From: Kribbella steppae
GTDB lineage: Bacteria > Actinomycetota > Actinomycetes > Propionibacteriales > Kribbellaceae
Assembly: GCF_004342025.1 (NCBI RefSeq)
Contig: NZ_SLWN01000003.1
Location: 248,001-312,000, forward strand
DNA length: 64,000 nt
Direction: 5' to 3'
Below the pieces are notes generated by a model. The model had not been told where the DNA came from. It searched no databases and worked only from the letters and a program-made list of their open reading frames with translations. Positions 34,291 through 43,140 of the stretch are shown piece by piece. Within the stretch, counting starts at the first letter, position 1, and every line of letters begins with the position of its first letter. Made by a program: the position numbers and the translations under genes.

Positions 34291-35961
34291 TCAGGACATC
34301 AAGCGCTTGGATGGCGAGTCTAGGTGTCCATAGGTCAACGTCCGGTCGAGCAACTGCCGCCCTCCGCGCAGTACGGCATGGTCGACATCGACCGCCCAGT
34401 CCTCACCGGACAACGTCACCGTCATCGCGCCGTTCTCGAACCACGGACCGTGCGCGATCCGCCAGTAGGCGGCCACATCCCGGACGCCGGCCAACCGTGC
34501 GAGTTTGTGCAGCAGCGTCGTCATCCAGCGCTTGTCCAGCAGGTGATTCGCCCACTGGATGTGTCGCGGCACCGGGTTCCGGAACGGCGACATGGTGAGC
34601 TGGCGGATCGCCGTACCGGGATGCTCGACGGCGGCCAGACGAGCTTCGGCGAGATAGCTGCAGTGCACGTCGCCGGCCAGCATCAGGATCGACGCCGGCG
34701 GATCCTCGCCGCCGACCAGCTCGGTGAGCAGATCGGTCACGTCGTCGAACGACTTCCGGAACGAGGCCCAGTGCTCCAGATCCATGCCCTGCCGGATCTT
34801 CTCGCCGATCCGCGAGCCACGCGGTCCCCAGGCACCGGACGAGATCGCCTCGTCCCAGCCCTCCAGATGATGCAGCCCAGGTGCAAGCAGGAACGGCAGC
34901 GTCGACGCGAGCAGCAGGTGGCGGATCGGCCGGGACGCCTCGACGGTGTGACGCCGGACCCACTCCCATTCGTGCGCGTCGACCATCGCTCGCTCATCCG
35001 GCTCGAGATGCCGCGAGCAGCGCGAGTCGACCGCGAGCAGCCGGATCCCGCGGGACGCGTCGCCGAAGTCGCGGTAGAAGCTCCATCGGGTCGAGGCCGG
35101 ATCCTCGTCCGCCATCCACGCGAAGCTGTCCAGGTACGCCGTACGCTCGTCGTCGTCCTCGATCGAGAGCATCGCCCGGTACGTCGCGTCCTGGTCGAGC
35201 TGCTCGGGCGACAGGTTGCCGAGATGCTGATAGACCCAGTACGACGCGTAGGCGCCGACGACTCGATCGTGCCACCACGGCTGCGAGGTGACCCAGCGAC
35301 GCCAGGTCAGCGAGGTGTTCCAGTCGTCGCGCAGGTCGTGGTCGTCGAGCAGCATGCACAGCGGGACCGTCGAGAACAGCCACCGCACGGCCGGGGTCAG
35401 CCACGCGTCGTCGTACAGCCAGGTGTACTCCTCGAAGTTTCCGATCTCGTCGGCCACCTCGGACCCCTGCCGGCCACCGTGCGCCTCCCGGAGTTTCTCG
35501 AGTACGGCGTCCGACGGGTCGTCGGCGTACACCTGGTCACCGAGCAGCAGGACCGCGTCCGGTGATGCGTCGGAGCCGGTCGCCATCCGCTCGGCGAGCG
35601 CGACGAGTGCGTCCGGGCCGAACTCCTTGAACCCTTTCGCGTCGAACGGCACCGACCGCCGGCACGACCCGAACGTCAGCCGGAAGGTCCCGTCGGCGAG
35701 CGGCGTCCGGATCACGCTGGGACCGAACTCGCCGTCCGGCAACGGCCAGACGAGCCTCCCGTCCAGCCGGACCTCGTACGGCGTCTCGCTGTCCGGCGTG
35801 AGGCCTTCGATCCGGACCAGCGCGTAGTGGTGACCGTGCACCGTCCAGGTCCGGGCCTGGTGGCCGAGCACCTCGACATCGCAGGGCGCGCTGGTCTCGA
35901 CCCAGACCGTAGCCCGAGTGTCGTCGACGTACCGCAGCAGCGGCCCCAGCTTGAGTTCCAT
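34291..35961 (-). CDS. PhoD-like metallophosphatase
   Basis: A 556-residue protein of the alkaline phosphatase D/PhoD-like family. It has an N-terminal fibronectin-like beta domain (ATVWVETSAPCDVEVLG...), then the metallophosphatase core with GSCRRS, LLLGDQVYADDP and LLDDHDLRDDWN, and later ILMLAGDVHCSYLAEARL, supplying metal ligands. It has no signal peptide, unlike classic secreted PhoD, so a cytoplasmic place or an unusual export route is possible. The ATG at 35961 has TAGCTT 6 nt upstream on the minus strand. No PHO box was seen next to it. Confidence 0.85.
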   Translation of the reverse strand: MELKLGPLLRYVDDTRATVWVETSAPCDVEVLGHQARTWTVHGHHYALVRIEGLTPDSETPYEVRLDGRLVWPLPDGEFGPSVIRTPLADGTFRLTFGSCRRSVPFDAKGFKEFGPDALVALAERMATGSDASPDAVLLLGDQVYADDPSDAVLEKLREAHGGRQGSEVADEIGNFEEYTWLYDDAWLTPAVRWLFSTVPLCMLLDDHDLRDDWNTSLTWRRWVTSQPWWHDRVVGAYASYWVYQHLGNLSPEQLDQDATYRAMLSIEDDDERTAYLDSFAWMADEDPASTRWSFYRDFGDASRGIRLLAVDSRCSRHLEPDERAMVDAHEWEWVRRHTVEASRPIRHLLLASTLPFLLAPGLHHLEGWDEAISSGAWGPRGSRIGEKIRQGMDLEHWASFRKSFDDVTDLLTELVGGEDPPASILMLAGDVHCSYLAEARLAAVEHPGTAIRQLTMSPFRNPVPRHIQWANHLLDKRWMTTLLHKLARLAGVRDVAAYWRIAHGPWFENGAMTVTLSGEDWAVDVDHAVLRGGRQLLDRTLTYGHLDSPSKRLMS

Positions 35962-35967
35962 CCGGAA

Positions 35968-35973
35968 AAGCTA
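35968..35973 (-). promoter_or_regulatory. -10 element of the PhoD-like gene (leaderless)
   Basis: On the minus strand TAGCTT lies 6 nt before the ATG at 35961. Confidence 0.45.
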
Positions 35974-35978
35974 CAAGG

Positions 35979-36563
35979 TCAGTCCAGCCGAAGGGAGTGC
36001 AGTACGAAGGACGCGAGCTCCCGGTACGCCTCGGCGTCGTTCAGGCCGGTCCGGCGGGCGATGTCGCCACGCTGGATCGCCTGCATGGTGTGGGCGATCA
36101 TCTCGGCCGCGAACGCGATGTCGACCGGCCGGAACGCCTTGTTGTTGATGCCGTCCTCGATCAGCGTCCGGACCCGATCGGCCGCGATCCGGGTGTTCCG
36201 CTCGTACACCGAGCGGGCCGGGGCGAACCGGGCCACGTCGTCCAGGAAGGTCCGGCTGGCCGGCCGGAGCGCGTCCGCGACCGCGTTCAGGTACGCCGCG
36301 ATCCGCCGGTCGTGCCGGGTCTGCCGGGCGACCGCGGACTCCACCTGGGCGGTGGCATGCTTGAAGTAGTGCTTCACCACCTCGACGGCGAGCTGTTCCT
36401 TGCTCGGCGCGAGCGCGTAGAGGGTCGTCTTGCTACAGCGCAGCTCGGCGGCCAGGTCGTCCAGGGTGAACCGGCTGAAGCCCTGGGTGAGAAACAGGGA
36501 CAGAAGCCGGTCGAGCAGCTCGGACTGCCTGCGGGTACGGCGACCCGGAACGACTGTCGTCAT
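35979..36563 (-). CDS. TetR-family transcriptional regulator
   Basis: A 194-residue TetR regulator: N-terminal helix-turn-helix (LDRLLSLFLTQGFSRFTLDDLA, then LRCSKTTLYALAPSKEQL) and a helical ligand domain. It is divergent from an acyl-CoA dehydrogenase/SDR operon, so the ligand may be an acyl-CoA. The 85-bp intergenic region contains AGTATCGT-type repeats that fit TetR operators. A TATGCT 8 nt before the ATG at 36563 on the minus strand is a likely -10, so the gene should be autoregulated. Confidence 0.88.
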   Translation of the reverse strand: MTTVVPGRRTRRQSELLDRLLSLFLTQGFSRFTLDDLAAELRCSKTTLYALAPSKEQLAVEVVKHYFKHATAQVESAVARQTRHDRRIAAYLNAVADALRPASRTFLDDVARFAPARSVYERNTRIAADRVRTLIEDGINNKAFRPVDIAFAAEMIAHTMQAIQRGDIARRTGLNDAEAYRELASFVLHSLRLD

Positions 36564-36578
36564 ATCGAGACAGCATAG

Positions 36579-36622
36579 AACGATACTGAAGTATGGTCGA
36601 CAGTATCATTTGTAGTATCGTT
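36579..36622. promoter_or_regulatory. Probable TetR operator region
   Basis: ATACTGAAGTAT (36583-36594) is a perfect palindrome. AACGATACT (36579-36587) and AGTATCGTT (36614-36622) are inverted copies of the same half-site, with another AGTATC half-site at 36602-36607. All lie in the divergent promoter of the TetR gene and the acyl-CoA dehydrogenase operon. Confidence 0.65.
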
Positions 36623-36648
36623 AGGGCAGCTGTTGAGAGGGGTGCCTG

Positions 36649-37800
36649 ATGGCTGTCGATCGTCTCCTGCCGACCGAGGAATCAACCGACCTGCTGGCTC
36701 TCGTGCGCGACCTGTGCACGCACGAGCTGGCGCCGCACGCTGCTCAAGCCGAGGAGAGCGAGACGTTCCCGCGGGACGCGTTCCGCACGCTCGGCAAGGC
36801 CGGCCTGCTCGGCCTGCCCTACCCGGAGCAGTACGGCGGCGCCGAGCAGCCCTACGAGGTGTACCTCCAGATGCTGGAGGAGGTCGCCTCCGCCTGGATG
36901 TCCGTCGGCGTCGGGGTCTCGGTCCACACCATGACCAGCTATGCAGTCGCCACCTTCGGCACGGAGGAGCAGCGGGCTCGACTGCTGCCCGACATGGTTG
37001 GCGGCGAGCAGCTCGGTGCCTACGCGTTGTCCGAGCCGCAGGCCGGTTCGGATATCAGCGCGATGACCACGAAGGCGGTCCGCGACGGCGACGAGTACGT
37101 CCTGTCCGGGACCAAGGCGTGGATCAGCCACGGGTCGCACGCCGACTTCTACACCACCTTCGCCCGGACGTCGGACGACCCGAAGCACGGCATCTCCGCC
37201 TTCCACGTGCCGGGCTCGTCGGAGGGCCTCAGCTTCGGTGCGCCCGAGCGCAAGATGGGCCTGACCGGATCGACCACGACGCTGGTCAACTACGACCGTG
37301 TCCGCGTCCCGGCCGGGAACCTGATCGGCGCCGAGGGCGACGGCATGCGGATCGCCTTGTCCGCCTTGGATTCCGGTCGTCTCGGGATCGCGGCGTGTGC
37401 GACCGGTCTGGCCCAGGCCGCGCTCGAGGTCGCCGCGTCGTACGCGCTCGAGCGGCAGCAGTTCGGGCACGCGATCGCGGACTTCCAGGGTGTCCAGTTC
37501 CTGCTCGCGGACATGGCCGCGGCGGTCGAGTCGGCCCGGGCGACGTACCTGCAGGCCGCCCGGCGGCGCGACCTCGGCCGGCCGTTCACCCAGCAGGCGG
37601 CGATCGCCAAGCTGGTCTGCACCGACGCCGCGATGAAGGTCACCACGGACGCCGTCCAGGTGCTCGGTGGGTACGGTTACACCCGCGAGTTCCCGGTCGA
37701 GCGCTACATGCGTGAGGCCAAGGTCACCCAGATCTTCGAAGGAACCAACCAGATCCAGCGGCTCGTCATCAGCCGCGACCTGTTGAGGAGCGCTCGATGA
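36649..37800 (+). CDS. Acyl-CoA dehydrogenase
   Basis: FAD-dependent alpha,beta-dehydrogenation of an acyl-CoA. The 383-residue protein has the three ACAD regions: N-terminal helices, the beta domain ([34 protein letters not shown]) and the C-terminal helices with [33 protein letters not shown]; the glutamate in FEGTNQ is the likely catalytic base. It overlaps the SDR gene by ATGA, so both act in one beta-oxidation-like route. Chain length and branching preference are not predictable. The TetR operators upstream should control it. Confidence 0.93.
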   Translation: MAVDRLLPTEESTDLLALVRDLCTHELAPHAAQAEESETFPRDAFRTLGKAGLLGLPYPEQYGGAEQPYEVYLQMLEEVASAWMSVGVGVSVHTMTSYAVATFGTEEQRARLLPDMVGGEQLGAYALSEPQAGSDISAMTTKAVRDGDEYVLSGTKAWISHGSHADFYTTFARTSDDPKHGISAFHVPGSSEGLSFGAPERKMGLTGSTTTLVNYDRVRVPAGNLIGAEGDGMRIALSALDSGRLGIAACATGLAQAALEVAASYALERQQFGHAIADFQGVQFLLADMAAAVESARATYLQAARRRDLGRPFTQQAAIAKLVCTDAAMKVTTDAVQVLGGYGYTREFPVERYMREAKVTQIFEGTNQIQRLVISRDLLRSAR

Positions 37801-38564
37801 AGCTTGGCCCGTCCGATGTCGCCCTGGTCAGCGGTGGTGGTTCCGGGCTCGGAGAGGCGACGGTACGGCGGTTGGCCGCGGAGGGGATCGGGGTCGTGAT
37901 CGTCGACCTGCCCTCCTCGGCCGGCAAGGCGGTCGCCGACGAGCTGGGCGACCGGGTCGTCTTCGCGCCGGCCGATGTCACCGACGAGGCCGCGGTGACC
38001 GCGGCGCTGGACGCGGCAGCGTCACTCGGGACCCTGCGCGTCGTCGTCACCTGCGCGGGGATCGCCACCCCCGGCCGGGTCGTCGGCCGGAAGGGACCGT
38101 TGCCGCTGGCAACCTTCCGGCAGGTGGTCGAGGTGAACCTGATCGGAACCTTCAACGTGCTCCGGCTGGCCGCCGAGCGGATGATCGACCAGCCGGCCGG
38201 CGACGACGGTGACCGCGGCGTCGTGGTGATGACCGCGTCCATCGCGGCGTACGACGGTCAGGTCGGGCAGGCGGCGTACGCGGCCAGCAAGGGCGGCATC
38301 GTCGGTCTCACCCTGACCGCGGCGCGCGACCTTGCGGACAAGGGGATCCGGGTCGTCACGATCGCACCGGGCACGATGGAGACGCCGATGCTGGCAGGCC
38401 TCCCGGAGGAGACCCGCGCAGTCCTCGAGCAGCAGGTCCCGCACCCGTCCCGGCTCGGCCGGCCGTCCGAGTACGCCGCCCTGGTCGGTCACATCATCGA
38501 CAACCAGCTGCTCAACGGCGAGGTCATCCGCCTCGACGGCGCCCTTCGGATGCCACCTAGGTAA
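37797..38564 (+). CDS. Short-chain dehydrogenase, 3-hydroxyacyl-CoA dehydrogenase type
   Basis: A 255-residue SDR with the Rossmann motif [17 protein letters not shown], an NVL-type core and the active-site YAASKGG (Tyr-x3-Lys) with the preceding Ser in [11 protein letters not shown]. The NDDD-like segment and EGxTM ending ([13 protein letters not shown]) are like the type II 3-hydroxyacyl-CoA dehydrogenases (HSD17B10 type), which catalyse the third step of beta-oxidation. The ATG overlaps the acyl-CoA dehydrogenase stop. No hydratase or thiolase is encoded nearby. An NAD(H) preference is likely from the acidic residue after beta-2 (VIVDLP). Confidence 0.88.
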   Translation: MKLGPSDVALVSGGGSGLGEATVRRLAAEGIGVVIVDLPSSAGKAVADELGDRVVFAPADVTDEAAVTAALDAAASLGTLRVVVTCAGIATPGRVVGRKGPLPLATFRQVVEVNLIGTFNVLRLAAERMIDQPAGDDGDRGVVVMTASIAAYDGQVGQAAYAASKGGIVGLTLTAARDLADKGIRVVTIAPGTMETPMLAGLPEETRAVLEQQVPHPSRLGRPSEYAALVGHIIDNQLLNGEVIRLDGALRMPPR

Positions 38565-39816
38565 GACGCAACCAGCGCACACCATGTGCTGGAACGTCGT
38601 ACTCGAGCTGCTCACTCGCGTCCTGAGCTGTGCCGTCCCACAGGTCCTGCGCGGCCGAGGCGCCGGCGCCGACTGAGGTCAACGGCACGGACACCTTCCG
38701 CGCGGAGGCGCCGGTCCAGAAGATCGCCACGAAGGTGCACTCCGGCGATCGGGCGGTCCACACGATCAGCTCACCGTCGTCCATCGGTTCGCGGATCACC
38801 TCGCGACCGTCGTACGACGATCGCAGCAACTCCGACAGCGCGGGGTTGGCCAGCAGGTCCAGCGTCGCGTCGTCGGTGGTCGGCAGGTCGCCACCCATCA
38901 TCAGCGGCGACCGTCCCATCACCCACAGCGTCAGCAGCGTCTTCTGCTCGTCTCGGGTCAGGCGACTGGACCGATCGTCACCGCGCTCTGCCCGGATCCC
39001 GATGTGCCCGAGCGGCAGCATGTCGGCATCCGCCCACCCGCCGGCCTGCTGGAACGGCGCCCAGCGGGCCAGCCGCGCGAACTGCGCGTGCACGTCCTCC
39101 CAGCGATCCCACAGGTCGTCGGAGATCCGCCACATCTGCGCGTTGGCGCGCAGATGGTCGAGATGGTGAGTCGACAGGTGCGTGCCTGGTGACAGTGACA
39201 GCACGATGTCCCGGCCGCTGCGCTCGATCGCTCGTGCGTACGCCGCGATCTCGCGGTCGTGGTACGGCGCCAGCATGTCGTCGGCCTTGATGAAGTCGAC
39301 ACCCCAGGCGGCGAACTGTGCCACCTGTGCGTCGTAGTACGCCTGGGCGCCGGGATGGTCGTGGTTCAGCCCCAGGTTGTCCGGGTTCCAACTGCAGACG
39401 TTCTCCGCGTCCGCGATCTCGCGCGCGGTCCACTGGGTGCCGAACACCGGCAGGTCGAGCTCGACCGCGCGCCGCGGGATGCCCCGCATGATGTGCAGCC
39501 CGAACTTCAGCCCGAGGTCGTGCACTTTCGCCGCGAGCGGCCCGAAGCCGGCGCCGTCAACCGCCGAGGGGAAGCGGTTCGGCGCCGGCAACTGGCGGCC
39601 GTGATCGTCCAGGACGATCGGCGCGTCGGTGTTGTAGCCGTGCGACCGGGCGGTCGGGTCGTACCACGCGATGTCCACGACGATGGTGTCCCAGCCGGAC
39701 GCCAGCAGCCGGTCGTGCATCACCTGCGCGTTCGCGAGGGTCTCGGCCTCGGTGACCGTCGTACCGAAACAGTCCCAGCTGTTCCACCCCATCGGCGGGG
39801 TCTGCGCCCAGGTCAC
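38557..39816 (-). CDS. GH27 alpha-galactosidase-like glycoside hydrolase
   Basis: A 419-residue retaining glycosidase starting at the GTG at 39816, which overlaps the dehydratase stop (GTGA). The GH27 start [13 protein letters not shown] is present, then the barrel with the nucleophile in VDFIKADDM (D179/D180) and the acid/base region [12 protein letters not shown] (D233/D234), and a C-terminal beta domain. No signal peptide, so it should act on imported oligosaccharides. The frame is open to 40605, but that part is the shadow of the dehydratase gene. Substrate is probably an alpha-galactoside; alpha-N-acetylgalactosamine or beta-L-arabinopyranoside are family alternatives. Confidence 0.88.
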   Translation of the reverse strand: MTWAQTPPMGWNSWDCFGTTVTEAETLANAQVMHDRLLASGWDTIVVDIAWYDPTARSHGYNTDAPIVLDDHGRQLPAPNRFPSAVDGAGFGPLAAKVHDLGLKFGLHIMRGIPRRAVELDLPVFGTQWTAREIADAENVCSWNPDNLGLNHDHPGAQAYYDAQVAQFAAWGVDFIKADDMLAPYHDREIAAYARAIERSGRDIVLSLSPGTHLSTHHLDHLRANAQMWRISDDLWDRWEDVHAQFARLARWAPFQQAGGWADADMLPLGHIGIRAERGDDRSSRLTRDEQKTLLTLWVMGRSPLMMGGDLPTTDDATLDLLANPALSELLRSSYDGREVIREPMDDGELIVWTARSPECTFVAIFWTGASARKVSVPLTSVGAGASAAQDLWDGTAQDASEQLEYDVPAHGVRWLRLT

Positions 39817-40958
39817 CACTCGGCGAAGGAACCGTCGGCGTGCCGCAACACCGGCGACCTCCAGGTATGGCCGTCGGCGGCCGCCGCGCGGACGGCGTCC
39901 TCGTTGACCTCGATGCCGAGGCCTGGACCGGCGAGCCGCTGGATGTGGCCGTCCACGAAGGAGAACACCTGCGGGTCGACCAGGTAATCGAGCAGGGCGC
40001 TGCCGCCGCCGTACTCGATGCCGAGGCTCTGCTCCTGGATCAGGAAGTTCGGTGTGGCCAGGTCGATCTGCAGGCTTGCGGCCAGCGTGATCGGGCCCAA
40101 CGGGCAGTGCGGCGCGACCGCTACGTCGTACGCCTCGGCCATCGCGGCGATTCGGCGTACCTCGGAGATGCCGCCCGCATGGGACAGGTCCGGCTGGGCG
40201 ACCGCGATACCGGTGGGCAGGACGTCGCGGAAGTCCCAGCGGGAGTACAGCCGTTCGCCGGTCGCGATCGGGATGCTGGTCGACTCGGTGATCCGGCGCA
40301 GGTCGCGGGCGTACTCCGGCAGCACCGGCTCCTCGACGAACATCGGCAGGTACGGCTCCAGCAACGGCAGGATCTGCCGGGTGGCCGCCGTACTGAACCG
40401 GCCGTGGAAGTCGATCGCGATGTCGACTGCGTCGCCGAGCCCGTCCCGCAGGGCCTCGACCCGGCCGACCATGGCACGGACCTGGGCCGCACTCGGAATG
40501 GCCGGCAGTGCTTCGGCGAGGTTGATCTTGATCGCGCTGAATCCCTTGGCCACCTTGGCCTGCGCGTCGTCGACCAGCGCGGCGGTGTCGCGGCCGTGGA
40601 CCCACGTGTAGATGCGGACGCGGTCACGCACCGGACCGCCGAGCAGCTCGTGCACGGGTGTCTCGTGGTAGCGGCCCTTGATGTCCCACAGGGCCTGGTC
40701 GATCCCGGCCAGCGCGCTCGAGAGCACCGGGCCGCCGCGGTAGAAACCGCCCTTGGCCAACGTCTGCCAGTGGTCCTCGATCCGCAGGGGATCGGTGCCG
40801 ACCAGGTACTCCATCAGTGCGGCGACCGCGCCCTGGACCGCTTCGGCCCGGCCTTCGACGATCGGCTCGCCCCAGCCGCTGATGCCTTCGTCGGTGTCGA
40901 TGCGCAGGAACTGCCAGCGCGGCGCTACCAGGAATGTCTCGTACCCGACGATCTTCAC
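39813..40958 (-). CDS. dgoD: D-galactonate dehydratase (enolase superfamily)
   Basis: Dehydrates D-galactonate to 2-keto-3-deoxy-D-galactonate. The 381-residue protein has the enolase-superfamily lid domain and barrel. Metal ligands D183, E209 and E235 and the catalytic H185 (IAIDFHGR) and H284 (VAPHCPLGP) line up with E. coli DgoD. Motifs GIDQALWDIKG, FVEEPVLPEY, IATGERLYSRWDF, DLSHAGGISE and the ending [12 protein letters not shown] match galactonate dehydratases. It overlaps the ROK gene (ATGA) and the GH27 gene (GTGA), forming a tightly coupled operon. The kinase and aldolase for the next steps are not in this window. Confidence 0.92.
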   Translation of the reverse strand: MKIVGYETFLVAPRWQFLRIDTDEGISGWGEPIVEGRAEAVQGAVAALMEYLVGTDPLRIEDHWQTLAKGGFYRGGPVLSSALAGIDQALWDIKGRYHETPVHELLGGPVRDRVRIYTWVHGRDTAALVDDAQAKVAKGFSAIKINLAEALPAIPSAAQVRAMVGRVEALRDGLGDAVDIAIDFHGRFSTAATRQILPLLEPYLPMFVEEPVLPEYARDLRRITESTSIPIATGERLYSRWDFRDVLPTGIAVAQPDLSHAGGISEVRRIAAMAEAYDVAVAPHCPLGPITLAASLQIDLATPNFLIQEQSLGIEYGGGSALLDYLVDPQVFSFVDGHIQRLAGPGLGIEVNEDAVRAAAADGHTWRSPVLRHADGSFAEW

Positions 40959-42187
40959 ACTGCCTCATTCGGTCGAAGTTCCGCGCCGGCCAGCAGCGCG
41001 GCGACGAGCTGATCGGTCTGTCGCAGCACCAGGGCGGCGGCGCCGGACGCGCCCGCCCGGGCGCCGAGGTCGAGCTCCGCGGCGACCACGTCGGCGTCGC
41101 GGGTGAGTGCCATCGCGGACCGGCGCAGGGTGGCGCGGATCGGCTCCAGCACGAGGTCGCCGGCCCGGGCGAGCTCGCCGCCGACGATGATCCGCTCAGG
41201 GTTGAGCAGGTTGCAGATGTTCGCCAGCACCCGCCCGGTCACCTCGCCGGCCTCACGCAGCACGCGCACGGTGTCCGGCCTTCCGGCCTCGGCCGACGCG
41301 AGAAGCTCATCGACATCCGCCAGTTGCAAGGTCTTCAGTACGGCGGGGAGTGACGCGTACTGCACCAGGCAGCCACGGTTCCCACACGGGCACTGAGCGC
41401 CGGCCGGGTCCGCCGAGATGTGGCCGATCTCGCCGCCGCCACCGCGCGCACCACCCTGATGAAGGTTGCCGTCGACAAGCAATCCGGATCCGATCCCGGT
41501 GGACAGCCCGACGTACAGGACGTCTCGGGCGCCCCGGCCCGCGCCCCAGGTGAACTCGGCGACCGCCTCGAGCCGGGTGTTGTTCTCCACCAGCACCGGT
41601 ACGGCGAGCTGCCGGCCGAACTCGGTGGAGACGTTCACACCCGCCCACGCCTGCCCTGGCAACGACGGACGGACCACGCCACTCTGCCTGTCGATCGGAC
41701 CCGGTACGCCGATCGCGACACCGACCAGGGCGTTGCGATCGAGCCCGGTCTGCGCGAGCAGGTCGTCGAGCAGCGTCAGGCCGGCCGTGAGTCGCTCCTG
41801 CCACGGGGTGTCCCTGGCCGTGGTGACTCCGGCGCTGGCGAGCGTCGCACCGGAGAGGTCGGTGACGTGACCCCAGACGCGCTCGAGGGTGAAGTCCAGA
41901 CCGGCCGCGGCTCCCGCGCCCGGGTTCGCCTGCAGAAAGCCGCGGGCGCGCCCGTCCACCTCCGAGGCATCGATGCCGGCTTTGGCGACCTGATCGCCGA
42001 CCGCCTCGATCACGACGCTGCCGGCGATCAGGTCCGCGGTGATCGTCGACACGGTTGTCCGCGACAAGCCGCAGATGCGCGCGAGCTCGGCACGGTGCAA
42101 CGCGCCGTGCTCCATCAGGGCCGAAAGCAGCCGTTCGGAGTTGGTGCGCCGCAGCGCTCGCAGTGATCCGGTGTCCTTGGCAGCCAC
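40955..42187 (-). CDS. ROK-family transcriptional regulator
   Basis: A 410-residue NagC/XylR-type ROK regulator. The N-terminal helix-turn-helix (RAELARICGLSRTTVSTITADLI) is followed by a ROK sugar-kinase-like domain with an ATP-binding-like AVGVAIGVPGPID segment and the zinc motif CPCGNRGCLVQYASL. ROK repressors release DNA on binding a sugar or sugar phosphate. It is first gene of the ROK-dgoD-GH27 operon and divergent from the uronate-dehydrogenase-like/ABC/GH16 operon, so it probably controls both. GTG start at 42187. Confidence 0.9.
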   Translation of the reverse strand: MAAKDTGSLRALRRTNSERLLSALMEHGALHRAELARICGLSRTTVSTITADLIAGSVVIEAVGDQVAKAGIDASEVDGRARGFLQANPGAGAAAGLDFTLERVWGHVTDLSGATLASAGVTTARDTPWQERLTAGLTLLDDLLAQTGLDRNALVGVAIGVPGPIDRQSGVVRPSLPGQAWAGVNVSTEFGRQLAVPVLVENNTRLEAVAEFTWGAGRGARDVLYVGLSTGIGSGLLVDGNLHQGGARGGGGEIGHISADPAGAQCPCGNRGCLVQYASLPAVLKTLQLADVDELLASAEAGRPDTVRVLREAGEVTGRVLANICNLLNPERIIVGGELARAGDLVLEPIRATLRRSAMALTRDADVVAAELDLGARAGASGAAALVLRQTDQLVAALLAGAELRPNEAV

Positions 42188-42250
42188 CCGAAGAGTATCG
42201 ACGCCCGGTCACAGTGGCGTCAACAAAACGGACATGGTTCGTTCACACTC

Positions 42251-42280
42251 TTGACACAAACCCGGAAGTGCTCGAACAAT
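42251..42280 (+). promoter_or_regulatory. Candidate promoter of the dehydrogenase-like/ABC/GH16 operon
   Basis: TTGACA (42251-42256) is a consensus -35, with a weak -10 AACAAT (42275-42280) at 18-bp spacing. GTTCG (42236-42240) and CGAAC (42273-42277) half-sites flank it and are possible ROK operator parts. Confidence 0.4.
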
Positions 42281-42332
42281 TCCGGACACAGTTCGGGTAT
42301 CGATCCCGGCCGGGCGACATGGATGGCACGAC

Positions 42333-43118
42333 ATGGGCGCTGTGCGGAACAACCGTGAACCACTGGTGGTGATCACCGGCGGACTGGGCCGGGTGGCCGG
42401 TGTGGTGCTGCCGCAACTGCGGAAGCACTACCGCCTCCGGCTCGTCGACCGGTCTGCACCGGTCGCGTCCGGCGACGAGGTCCGGCAGGCCGACATCGGA
42501 GATCCCGATGCGGCGTACCAGGCCTTCGAGGGAGCCGACGCCATCCTGCACCTGGCCGCGAACGGCAGCCCGTGGCAGACCTGGGACAGCGTGTACGCCG
42601 CCAACGTGCGACCGACCCAGAGTGTGCTCGAGGCGGCCGCGGCGCACGCCGTACCGAAGGTCGTGCTCGCGAGCTCGTTGCACGTGGTGGGCGAGTACAA
42701 CCGGCCGCAGTACCGGCCGGTCGATCCGCGGCTCGATCCCCGTCCGTGCTGCCCGTACGGCCTCGGCAAGGTCGTGCTGGAGGCACTGGGCCGGACGCAC
42801 GCGGCGCGAACCGGTGCCTCGGTCACCTGCCTGCGGCTCGGCCTGACCGGCTGGCCGCTGACCGAGCGGCGCTATCTGGGCCAGTGGCTGTCCGACGGCG
42901 ACGCCGGCCGGCTGGTGCTGGCCGCACTGAACGCCCGGGAGCGCTACGGCGTGCATTTCGGGGTGTCCGCCAACACCCGCAACTACTGGGACATCACCTC
43001 GGCCCGGCACGAGCTCGGCTACCGGCCCGAGGACGACAGCGAGCTGCTGGCAGACCGGACCGGCCCCTCCTCCGGCCCGGTCTGCCGGCTCTTCGACGAC
43101 TCACAGCCTTCGGAATGA
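42333..43118 (+). CDS. NAD-dependent uronate-dehydrogenase-like epimerase/dehydrogenase
   Basis: A 261-residue extended SDR with the NAD motif VVITGGLGRVAG (12-23), LHLAANGSPWQTW, catalytic S114/S115 (VVLASSLHVVGEYNRP) and Y142-x3-K146 (CPYGLGKVVLE). Size and motifs resemble NAD-dependent uronate dehydrogenases, which oxidise galacturonate or glucuronate to the aldaric acid lactone. Its place next to a galactonate dehydratase operon also allows oxidation of galactose or another aldose. Substrate is inferred only. First gene of the operon with the sugar ABC genes and the GH16 enzyme. Confidence 0.78.
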   Translation: MGAVRNNREPLVVITGGLGRVAGVVLPQLRKHYRLRLVDRSAPVASGDEVRQADIGDPDAAYQAFEGADAILHLAANGSPWQTWDSVYAANVRPTQSVLEAAAAHAVPKVVLASSLHVVGEYNRPQYRPVDPRLDPRPCCPYGLGKVVLEALGRTHAARTGASVTCLRLGLTGWPLTERRYLGQWLSDGDAGRLVLAALNARERYGVHFGVSANTRNYWDITSARHELGYRPEDDSELLADRTGPSSGPVCRLFDDSQPSE

Positions 43119-43140
43119 CTTTCGGAATGAGAGGTTTGAC

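Noticed and set aside
38557..40605. A 682-residue reading of the GH27 gene
   Set aside because: The N-terminal 263 residues are Arg/Gly/Pro-rich and lie wholly within dgoD in another frame. GH27 homology starts at the GTG at 39816, which overlaps the dgoD stop.
42287..42330. Possible tRNA-like stretch (GTTCGGGTATCGATCCC)
   Set aside because: It has a T-loop-like run but no matching acceptor, D or anticodon stems around it.
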